From positions 1 through 64,000 of the forward strand of contig CAXXYG010000007.1 of assembly GCA_963666575.2 (NCBI GenBank): a stretch of 64,000 nucleotides of DNA, written 5' to 3'. Source of the DNA: JABMQB01 sp963666575 (GTDB lineage Bacteria; Bacteroidota; Bacteroidia; Bacteroidales; Prolixibacteraceae). Of the stretch, positions 1-7,188 are shown one piece after another. Position 1 is the stretch's first letter. Every line of letters begins with the position of its first letter. Below the pieces are notes generated by a model, which saw nothing but the letters and a program-made list of their open reading frames with translations, searched no databases and was not told the DNA's origin. Position numbers and translations under genes: made by a program.

Positions 1-113
1 CATTAGATACTTTCAACCAAGATATTATTTTTGAAGTTATTGATACAGAAGAATTAAGTACAATAAAAGGTGGAACCAAAGAAAAAGATATTTGGGAGCC
101 GGATTTAGACTAA
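1..113 (+). CDS. RiPP-like double-glycine precursor peptide, copy 1 (5' end cut by window edge)
   Basis: The window opens inside a short reading frame; the first full in-frame codon is at base 3 and the stop is TAA at 111-113. The visible 36 residues end in a leader motif EELSTIKGG followed by the 12-residue tail TKEKDIWEPDLD. Conserved acidic/leucine residues before Ile-Lys-Gly-Gly are the hallmark of double-glycine leaders of Bacteroidota ribosomally made natural products, which are cleaved after GG by a C39 peptidase-containing exporter. By alignment to the next copy only about three N-terminal residues are missing. No maturase or exporter is visible; if one exists it should lie left of the window. 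Confidence 0.72.
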   Translation, partial: LDTFNQDIIFEVIDTEELSTIKGGTKEKDIWEPDLD

Positions 114-150
114 ATATTATAATATCATAAAACTTCAAAATCAATATAAA

Positions 151-270
151 ATGAAAACAATAGATAATTTTGACCAAGATATATTTTTCGAAGTCCTCAC
201 TTTAGAAGAGTTAAACACTATAAAAGGTGGAACAAAAGAGAAAGATATTTGGGAACCAGATCTTGACTAA
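151..270 (+). CDS. RiPP-like double-glycine precursor peptide, copy 2 (39 aa)
   Basis: Complete 39-residue peptide from ATG 151 to TAA 268-270, in an A/T-rich context without Shine-Dalgarno, as usual in Bacteroidota. Leader residues 1-27 end in LEELNTIKGG; the putative core, residues 28-39, is TKEKDIWEPDLD, identical to copy 1. The two cores differ by five synonymous codon changes and no amino-acid change, while the leaders differ at 8 of 24 aligned residues, so the core itself is under selection. It has no Cys, one Trp, one Thr, two Lys and five Asp/Glu. Side-chain ester/amide rings (graspetide type) or radical-SAM chemistry at Trp/Lys are possible but unproven. Its stop codon directly abuts the stop of the convergent methyltransferase gene. 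Confidence 0.75.
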   Translation: MKTIDNFDQDIFFEVLTLEELNTIKGGTKEKDIWEPDLD

Positions 271-1428
271 TTATTCAATAGCTTTTTGCTTTTCAAACCG
301 TTTACCTGCGAATAATTCATATTTGCGATAACTACACTGCAACGATCCGTTGTACAACAAAAATTTATTTGAGGGTTTTAACCCTATTTTATTCAGGCAT
401 TCTTTCGACGACGAAATTATCCAGGCTTCATTTCCAGGGTAAAAATGTTTCAAACGCTCCCCAATTAATTCATACAATTTTTCAATTTCCTCAACTTCAA
501 TACGTTCGCCATATGGTGGATTAATTATAATAGTTGCTCCATTTAACTGCTTTTTTAAGTTTTTTATGCTTGTAGCTTCAAAAACAATAGTATCTATTAC
601 TTTGGCTTTTTTTGCATTTATGCGCGCCGCATTAATATTTCGGATTAAGAGGTCGGAGGCATAAACTGTTTTTTTAAACTCACGTGGCTTAATTTCTTCT
701 TTAACCTTTTTAAATAATTCAGGATCAAAGTCATTCCAGTTTTTAAATGTATAATGATCTCTGAAAGCCCCCGGAGGCGTATTTGTGGCAATTAACGCAG
801 CTTCGATAGGCAGTGTGCCTGACCCACACATGGGGTCCAGAAAATCGGTTTCTCCCTTCCATCCCGATAATAAAATCATTCCGGCGGCTAATACTTCACT
901 TAGAGGTGCTTCACCAATTAGTGTTTTGTAGCCACGTATGTGGAGGGAATCGCCTGAGCTGTCGAGCGAAATAAAACACCTTTTATCGGTAATATGCATG
1001 TTTATAACAATATCAGGCTCTTTTGTATTTACGTATGGGCGCCTGCCAAATTTGTCTCTGAAATAATCGCTAATGGCATCTTTTGCTTTTAACGATGCAA
1101 ACATCGAATTTGTAAATTCTTTTGAGTTAGCAACTGTGCTATGAATTACAAATGTTTGATTGATACTAAATATTTCTTCCCATTTTACATTTTTACACTT
1201 ATTGTAATAATCCTCAACCGATCGAAACTGAAAAGTATATATTTCCTTGAGAATCCGAACAGCTGTTCGGAGCTGATAATTTGCCTTGTATATAATTTTT
1301 TTATCACCCTTAAAATAAACAGCCCGTTTGGCCGGTTCAATATCTTTGGCACCTAAATTTTTTAATTCTTCGGCTAATACGCCCTCAAGGCCAAAAAGTG
1401 TTTTTGCAATTAATCTGTTATTTTCCAA
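271..1428 (-). CDS. THUMP-domain class I SAM-dependent RNA methyltransferase (RlmL N-terminal type)
   Basis: 385 aa. Residues about 45-155 form a THUMP-like RNA-binding region. They are followed by a Rossmann methyltransferase with DPMCGSGT (198-205, the DPxCGSGT signature of the RlmL/Trm14 group) and the catalytic NPPYGER (303-309), typical of N2-guanine methylation. Role by family: methylation of a guanosine in 23S rRNA (m2G2445 in E. coli RlmL) or tRNA; the exact target is unknown. The fused RlmK half of E. coli RlmKL is absent, as is normal in this phylum. The start is TTG at 1428: no in-frame ATG precedes it and the conserved FGLEGVLAEEL block begins at residue 12. Last gene of a reverse-strand run, 21 nt after the serine acetyltransferase. 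Confidence 0.85.
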   Translation of the reverse strand: MENNRLIAKTLFGLEGVLAEELKNLGAKDIEPAKRAVYFKGDKKIIYKANYQLRTAVRILKEIYTFQFRSVEDYYNKCKNVKWEEIFSINQTFVIHSTVANSKEFTNSMFASLKAKDAISDYFRDKFGRRPYVNTKEPDIVINMHITDKRCFISLDSSGDSLHIRGYKTLIGEAPLSEVLAAGMILLSGWKGETDFLDPMCGSGTLPIEAALIATNTPPGAFRDHYTFKNWNDFDPELFKKVKEEIKPREFKKTVYASDLLIRNINAARINAKKAKVIDTIVFEATSIKNLKKQLNGATIIINPPYGERIEVEEIEKLYELIGERLKHFYPGNEAWIISSSKECLNKIGLKPSNKFLLYNGSLQCSYRKYELFAGKRFEKQKAIE

Positions 1429-1449
1429 TAGTCTTGTTGTTAATTATTT

Positions 1450-2375
1450 TTAAATACCCGCTCCGTCGGTAAATGATGATTCTTTAGGTTTTGACTGGAC
1501 TAATCGTGAGTTTTCAGGGACGTTGCGAGTTACCCAAACATTTCCACCAATAATTGAATTTTTGCCAACTGTTATTCTTCCAAGAATTGTTGCTCCGGCA
1601 TAAATAACAACATTGTCTTCAACAATCGGATGCCTTGGGATCCCTTTAATAGGATTCCCATCCTCATCAAGAGGGAAACTTTTAGCACCAAGTGTAACTC
1701 CTTGGTAAAGTTTAACTTTATTGCCAATAATACAAGTCGATCCGATTACAACACCCGTGCCATGGTCAATTGTAAAACCTTCGCCAATTTGAGCTTTTGG
1801 ATGTATATCAATGCCGGTTTCGCTGTGTGCCATTTCCGAAATAAATCGTGGAATCAGCGGTACTTTTAACTTCAATAGTTGATGGGCTACTCTGTGGTTT
1901 GTAATTGCCCTTATTGCCGGGTAACAAAAAATAACTTCGCCAAAATTTCTGGCAGCAGGGTCACCAAGGTAGGTAGCTTCAACATCGGCTACTAATTTTT
2001 GACGTATTTCAGGTAAAAATTCAATAAAATCGAGGGCTATTTTTTTTGCTTCTTGTGAATGTTTTTCAACTTTATTGGCCGAATTGTCGGTACATTCAAA
2101 GCACATGCCTGCCAGAATTTCTTCGCTAAGCAGCTCGTATAGCTCATCAAGGTATACACCCATGTAATACTGAGTGGTATTTGGACGCAGTGATGTATTC
2201 CAAAATAACCCGGGAAAAGTATTTCCCTGACCATCTCAATTACTTTTTCTAATTTAGGAATGGAAGGTAATGGTTCTCCCAACCTGTGTTCGTGGCATAC
2301 AACATCGTAACTAGCCGGATCGGCTAATTTTTTGATGGTGGCACTGATTTTATTTTCAAATTCTTTATTGATCAT
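1450..2375 (-). pseudogene. epsC: Serine O-acetyltransferase, apparent single-base frameshift
   Basis: Two overlapping frames together make one ~308-aa serine acetyltransferase (cysteine biosynthesis: serine + acetyl-CoA to O-acetylserine). The upstream frame starts at ATG 2375 and reads well to FPGYFG; the downstream frame continues SLRPNTTQYY then MGVYLDELYELLSE. It carries the left-handed beta-helix with DIHPKAQIGEG, IDHGTGVVIG (catalytic His region) and the C-terminal SFTDGAGI. The join lies near 2199-2203, where adding one A (GGAAT to GGAAAT on the coding strand) restores the family sequence. The gene length then matches Bacteroidota EpsC-type enzymes. The downstream piece alone (ATG 2163) keeps the catalytic helix but loses much of the N-terminal helical domain. 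Either an assembly indel or a recent mutation. Confidence 0.82.
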
Positions 2376-2410
2376 CTTATTGGATTAATCATATCGTTAT
2401 ATAAGATTTT

Positions 2411-2941
2411 TCAAATTAATTGTTGTTCAACAAAAGTAATAGCATTTTCCAATCTTTTTTTACCATTTCCACTAATAATACAATACTTCTTACTAAAAAG
2501 TTCGAGATTCTTTATGTACTCGTCATGAAGCATCAATCTTTTATCTCCTCCGTTTTCTCTAACATCATCTGGTTTCCAGGGGATATCAGTATCACAAAGT
2601 AAAAAAGAATTAATTTTTGCATTTCGAATCTCATTCACTAATGTATTGGGAAACTTATTATAAACTACTTCAAACCAGACTTTTGTAATGATTAGCCAAG
2701 TGTCGACAAAAATTATTTTTTTATCTGAATGAAGCAGGTTGTTGTATTGGCCGATTTGTTTTTGCGCAATTACCTCAACATCACGATAATTATAAGGTCG
2801 GTTTAAGGCAGTAATATAATTTCTTGAATATTCGGGAATAACGATTGTATCAAAATGGTGTGCCAGATTTTCTGCAAGGGTTGATTTACCTGTTGATTCA
2901 GATCCTGTGATGATAAATATTTCGGGTTGGTTTTTATTCAT
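2411..2941 (-). CDS. NadR-like nicotinamide riboside kinase (P-loop ATPase)
   Basis: 176 aa. A Walker A motif GSESTGKST lies at residues 13-21, followed by the PEYSRNYI segment typical of the C-terminal ribosylnicotinamide-kinase domain of NadR. A second conserved block, FVDTWLIITKVW, serves as the Walker B-like/substrate region. The family phosphorylates nicotinamide riboside to NMN in NAD salvage. The start ATG at 2941 overlaps the end of pnuC by 8 nt, so transport and trapping of nicotinamide riboside are translationally coupled. This stand-alone kinase lacks the NadR DNA-binding and NMN adenylyltransferase domains. Confidence 0.85.
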   Translation of the reverse strand: MNKNQPEIFIITGSESTGKSTLAENLAHHFDTIVIPEYSRNYITALNRPYNYRDVEVIAQKQIGQYNNLLHSDKKIIFVDTWLIITKVWFEVVYNKFPNTLVNEIRNAKINSFLLCDTDIPWKPDDVRENGGDKRLMLHDEYIKNLELFSKKYCIISGNGKKRLENAITFVEQQLI

Positions 2942-3539
2942 TTCGCTCTGCTTGTAAATCTTTTTTCCACTGAATATATCCTAAAACAGCCATTCCTGTG
3001 TAGATAACAAAAAGAATGGTAGTTGGCCAGAGTTCTTTGTAAATATAAAGGCCAGCCGAAAATAAATCAACAAATACCCAAATTATCCAATGTTCAATTA
3101 TTTTACGGGCTAACATCCAAGTAGCAACAATTGAAAAGGCTGTTGTCAACGAATCCATATAGGGTACAGGTGAATCAGTATAATTAAGTAAAATTTGCAG
3201 AATAATGAAATAAATAGTTGCTGTAATAGGAATTAGGAGTAAGAGTGTGTGTTTTGTAATTTGGGTTACTGCAACTTTCTTTGTTGATACTGTTTTTTTT
3301 CCTTTTATCCAGTATATCCATCCGTAAATACTTATTCCAACATAATACAGTTGTAGCGACATGTCGGCGTAAAACTTCGAGCTAAAAAATACATAAACGT
3401 ATAAAATTGATGTTAACAGGCCAGTTGGCCAAGTTAGTATTTTCTGTTTAATTGAAAAATATATATAGATAGTACCAAAAATGGCTCCCAATAATTCTAT
3501 GTAATTATGAGAGAGCCAGTTTATGAGTGGGTCCGACAT
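2934..3539 (-). CDS. pnuC: PnuC-family nicotinamide riboside transporter
   Basis: 201 aa, about seven hydrophobic segments and no signal peptide. Contains the PnuC-type blocks SIKQKILTWPTGLLTS near residue 30, YYVGISIYGWIYW near 65-77, and the C-terminal HWIIWVFVDLFSAGLYIYKELWPT region. Family role: inner-membrane facilitated uptake of nicotinamide riboside (some relatives carry thiamine or riboflavin). The overlapping NadR-like kinase downstream argues for nicotinamide riboside here. Lies 12 nt after the S41 protease gene, so the run protease-pnuC-kinase-serine acetyltransferase-methyltransferase is probably cotranscribed. Confidence 0.88.
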   Translation of the reverse strand: MSDPLINWLSHNYIELLGAIFGTIYIYFSIKQKILTWPTGLLTSILYVYVFFSSKFYADMSLQLYYVGISIYGWIYWIKGKKTVSTKKVAVTQITKHTLLLLIPITATIYFIILQILLNYTDSPVPYMDSLTTAFSIVATWMLARKIIEHWIIWVFVDLFSAGLYIYKELWPTTILFVIYTGMAVLGYIQWKKDLQAERNE

Positions 3540-3551
3540 TGTTTGTTTTTG

Positions 3552-5171
3552 TTACTTTGATATTAGAAGACTGGTGTACTCCTCTTGATTTTTAATTACT
3601 TCAAGTGCTTTTTCGATGGTTTTATCGCCATTATTTATTACCTGAAAGTAGTGGTGCCTGGTAAATAAATCACGAGCTAGCAATGCTTTGATATCTTTTT
3701 TAATGATGCCTTTTGTATTTTTAAGGCTTTCTTCGTTTTTCTCAATTCCTTCTTTTTCACCATCGGCTACCAATTGATCTACCAGTTTATCTTCAACTTC
3801 AAATTTTTCATTAAACTTTTTGAAAGTATCGTATTTTTTCACCAGTTGTTCTCTTGATTTGTCAATATAATCAAGTACCAACGGGTATACTAAGTTTGCT
3901 CCGCGTAATCTATTATAATACGAATAGTTTGATGATGTATCCATTGGAATAAAAATATCGGGCATGATTCCACCACCACCATACACCGTACGTTCATTTT
4001 TTAGTGTTTGGTATTTTTGAGAATCATCAAAATCAATGCTATCGGCATTAAATAATTCACCATGGTCATACCGGCTTTGAAAGTCACCTCGGTAGTTTTC
4101 AACTCCTTCATACGGTTTTTGAATGCACCTGCCACTAGGGGTATAATAATGAGCAGTTGTAAGCCTGACAACCGATCCATCGGTTAAATTAAAAGGCCGT
4201 TGTACCAATCCTTTTCCGAACGACCTGCGTCCAATGACGATTCCCCTGTCCCAGTCCTGAACAGCACCCGAAACAATCTCACTTGCTGAAGCTGTGCCCG
4301 AATTGATTAATACTACTAAATTTCCTTCTTCAAATTCACCTTTGCTGGTTGCGTTAAATTTACGTTCAGGTTCGTTTGTCCCTTTGGTATATACAATAAG
4401 TTTTTTCTCACCCAGAAACTGGTTCGAAATATCAATGGCAGCATTTAAATAACCTCCACCATTTCCACGTAAATCCAACACGAGATTTTTTAAATTCTGA
4501 GTTTTAAGTTCAGCAATTGCTTCTTTAAATTCGTTATTGGTAGTAGCCGAAAAGCGATTAATTTTAATATAACCTGTAGCATCGTCGATCATATATGAGG
4601 CATCGAGGCTGTACATCGGGATTTTATCGCGGATAATTGTGAAATTGAGCATTCCTTCGGTGTTTTTGCGCAAAATCTGAAGGGCAACTTTTGTGCCTTT
4701 GGGCCCTTTTAGCAAACGGAATACATCGCTGTTTTTTAGCCCTACTGAGGCAATGTTTTCGCCATCAACATTAATAATCCTGTCACCGGGCGCCAGGCCA
4801 ACTTTTTCAGATGGCCCACCTGGAATGGTTGTTGTTACAAGCAATGTGTCTTTGAAAATATTAAATGTGATGCCAATTCCATTAAAACTTCCTTTAAGTG
4901 GTTCATTCATTGCATCAACTTCATCTTTCGATATGTATGCTGAATGTGGGTCCAATTCACCTAAAACTTTAATAATTGCCTTTTCTGTTAAATCATCGAT
5001 GTTTGTTGAATCGACGTAGTAACTATCAACAATCCGCATAAGCCTTGCATATTTTAGCTGATTTTTTTGGACAGCACCCAATTCATTGACCTGTGCAAAA
5101 CTGTTTATTCCCGAGAAAAGTAAAACGGCTAAAAATAGTCCGCTGATTAAGTTTCTAATTAATATCTTCAT
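3552..5171 (-). CDS. S41-family C-terminal processing peptidase with PDZ domain
   Basis: 539 aa with an N-terminal signal peptide (residues 1-26, ending SFAQ). A PDZ domain spans about 88-165 (GIGITF, LAPGDRIINVDG), followed by the S41 tail-specific protease domain. The LDLRGNGGGYL segment is at 232-242, SGTASASE at 291-298 places the nucleophile at Ser295, and GKGLVQ gives the general-base Lys320. Family role: periplasmic cleavage of proteins from their C-termini (CtpA/Prc). The C-terminal ~120 residues are a helical, charged extension common in Bacteroidota members. First gene of the reverse-strand run; 233 nt separate it from guaA. Confidence 0.93.
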   Translation of the reverse strand: MKILIRNLISGLFLAVLLFSGINSFAQVNELGAVQKNQLKYARLMRIVDSYYVDSTNIDDLTEKAIIKVLGELDPHSAYISKDEVDAMNEPLKGSFNGIGITFNIFKDTLLVTTTIPGGPSEKVGLAPGDRIINVDGENIASVGLKNSDVFRLLKGPKGTKVALQILRKNTEGMLNFTIIRDKIPMYSLDASYMIDDATGYIKINRFSATTNNEFKEAIAELKTQNLKNLVLDLRGNGGGYLNAAIDISNQFLGEKKLIVYTKGTNEPERKFNATSKGEFEEGNLVVLINSGTASASEIVSGAVQDWDRGIVIGRRSFGKGLVQRPFNLTDGSVVRLTTAHYYTPSGRCIQKPYEGVENYRGDFQSRYDHGELFNADSIDFDDSQKYQTLKNERTVYGGGGIMPDIFIPMDTSSNYSYYNRLRGANLVYPLVLDYIDKSREQLVKKYDTFKKFNEKFEVEDKLVDQLVADGEKEGIEKNEESLKNTKGIIKKDIKALLARDLFTRHHYFQVINNGDKTIEKALEVIKNQEEYTSLLISK

Positions 5172-5404
5172 ATTGAATATCTTTCTAAATACAAGTTTAC
5201 AAATTTTAATAGATAATATTGCAAAAAATAAATAGTACCTAGTATATAAACTAACTAAATACCCGGAAGTTTAACCGGTATTCATTTGTTTAGGAAAGAT
5301 TAACATTTCATAAGTTTAAATTGTTTGTTCGTATTTGTAACTTGCATGAATAATTTAAACTTACATTTTGATTTTTTCAAACCACGCTCGTTTCAAATGT
5401 ATTT

Positions 5405-6934
5405 TTATTCCCACTCGATTGTAGCAGGTGGTTTTGAGCTAATATCGTAAACTACCCTGTTAATTCCTCGTACTTTATTGATTATTTCGTTTGACATTTT
5501 TGCCAGAAAATCATATGGAAGGTGTACCCAATCTGCTGTCATTCCGTCGGTTGAAGCAACTGCCCGGAGAGCAACACAATTTTCGTATGTCCGTTCATCG
5601 CCCATTACACCTACCGATTGGACTGGCAATAACATCACGCCAGCTTGCCAAACTTTGTCGTACAATCCCCAATCTTTTAATCCATTTATGAATATAGCAT
5701 CAGCTTCCTGGAGAATTCTGACTTTTTCAGGCGTAAATTCTCCTAAAATACGGATGCCAAGCCCCGGACCTGGAAATGGGTGACGCCCCAGCAACGATTG
5801 TTTAATTTGTAATGCTTTACCAACTCTCCGAACTTCATCTTTAAACAATAAACGCAGAGGCTCAACAACTTTAAGTTTCATTTTTTCTGGCAATCCACCC
5901 ACATTGTGGTGCGATTTGATGGTTGCCGAGGGCCCATTTACCGAAACCGATTCAATTACATCAGGATATATAGTTCCTTGTGCCAGCCATTTTACATTTT
6001 GTATTTTGTGTGCTTCAGCATCAAAAACTTCAATAAAATTACGTCCAATTATTTTTCGCTTTTGTTCCGGGTCGGAAAAGCCGGTTAAATCATCCCAGAA
6101 TTTTTTACGTGCATCAACACCTATTACATTTAATCCCATGTCTTTATAAGAATGGAGGACATCTTCAAATTCATTTTTTCGAAGTAAACCATTGTCTACG
6201 AAAATGCAGGTGAGGTTTTTACCGATGGCTCTGTGAAGTAAAACGCCTGCTACTGATGAATCAACACCACCAGATAAGCCCAGTACTACTTTGTCATTGC
6301 CAAGTTGTTGCTTTAAGCTTGCAACCGTCGATTCAACAAACGAATCGGGTGTCCAATCGTGTTTGCATTCACAAATGTCGGTTACAAAATTATCAAGTAA
6401 TTGTTTTCCTTCTGTAGTATGGTAAACCTCGGGGTGAAACTGTATTGCGTAAGTTTTTTCGTTATCGATTTTAAAAGCAGCGAAATTAACATCTTCTGTC
6501 GAGGCAATAACTTTATAATCGGCAGGCATCTTAACAATGGTATCGCCATGCGACATCCACACCTGTGTATGTAAAGTAATGTTTTTGAAAAGCGGGCTGC
6601 TGTGGTCGATATAACCCAGATTTGCACGCCCATACTCCCGCGAGTCGGAAGGTGCAACTTCTCCACCAAAAAAATGAGCCATATATTGTGCTCCATAACA
6701 AATTCCCAGGAGTGGTATTTTTCCTTTTATTTTTTCAAGATTTGGAATAGGAGCATTTTTATCGCGCACCGAAGAAGGGCTACCCGACAGAATTACACCT
6801 TTAATACTCTCGTCAATTTCGGGGAAATGATTATATGGATGTATTTCGCAATATACATTTAACTCACGAATTCGACGTCCGATTAACTGTGTGTATTGTG
6901 AACCAAAATCAAGGATTAATAACTTTTCCTGCAT
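5405..6934 (-). CDS. guaA: GMP synthase (glutamine-hydrolysing)
   Basis: 509 aa, full length. N-terminal class I glutamine amidotransferase: nucleophile Cys79 in LGICYGAQ, and the His/Glu pair in IQFHPEVYHT. Then the ATP pyrophosphatase domain with the P-loop LGLSGGVDSSV (about 218-228), and the C-terminal dimerisation domain ending in KPPATIEWE. Reaction: XMP + ATP + glutamine to GMP. Monocistronic by spacing: 233 nt downstream, 254 nt to the divergent gene. The preceding pathway gene, guaB, lies at the opposite end of the window. Confidence 0.97.
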   Translation of the reverse strand: MQEKLLILDFGSQYTQLIGRRIRELNVYCEIHPYNHFPEIDESIKGVILSGSPSSVRDKNAPIPNLEKIKGKIPLLGICYGAQYMAHFFGGEVAPSDSREYGRANLGYIDHSSPLFKNITLHTQVWMSHGDTIVKMPADYKVIASTEDVNFAAFKIDNEKTYAIQFHPEVYHTTEGKQLLDNFVTDICECKHDWTPDSFVESTVASLKQQLGNDKVVLGLSGGVDSSVAGVLLHRAIGKNLTCIFVDNGLLRKNEFEDVLHSYKDMGLNVIGVDARKKFWDDLTGFSDPEQKRKIIGRNFIEVFDAEAHKIQNVKWLAQGTIYPDVIESVSVNGPSATIKSHHNVGGLPEKMKLKVVEPLRLLFKDEVRRVGKALQIKQSLLGRHPFPGPGLGIRILGEFTPEKVRILQEADAIFINGLKDWGLYDKVWQAGVMLLPVQSVGVMGDERTYENCVALRAVASTDGMTADWVHLPYDFLAKMSNEIINKVRGINRVVYDISSKPPATIEWE

Positions 6935-7154
6935 ATTTAGTATGATTTATTTTGATGGGGCAAAGATACTTAATTCATTGAATGGCGAAAGTAAAAATTT
7001 TAAAAGCCTCAACATAAAGTAATAAATTAGCTTTTAAATAATAGTATATGAGTTATACTTTTATGATTCTATTGGATGCAAAAATTATCTTTTAAGAAAA
7101 ATAAAATTATTTTGGGCAATACACGTTTCAATTAAACGGATAGTGATAATTTAT

Positions 7155-7162
7155 TACCTTTG
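7155..7162 (+). promoter_or_regulatory. Candidate Bacteroidota -7 promoter box (TACCTTTG)
   Basis: Matches the TAnnTTTG -7 element used by the Bacteroidota primary sigma factor, 26 nt before the ATG of the LysM gene. No clear TTTG -33 box at the usual ~19-21 nt spacing was found, so the call rests on the -7 element and position only. Confidence 0.4.
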
Positions 7163-7188
7163 GACGAAATATAAATAGCCTGATTTTA

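Noticed and set aside
5250..5290. Terminator after guaA (CCGG-containing imperfect repeat)
   Set aside because: The stem is short, bulged, and not followed by a clear T-run on the reverse strand.
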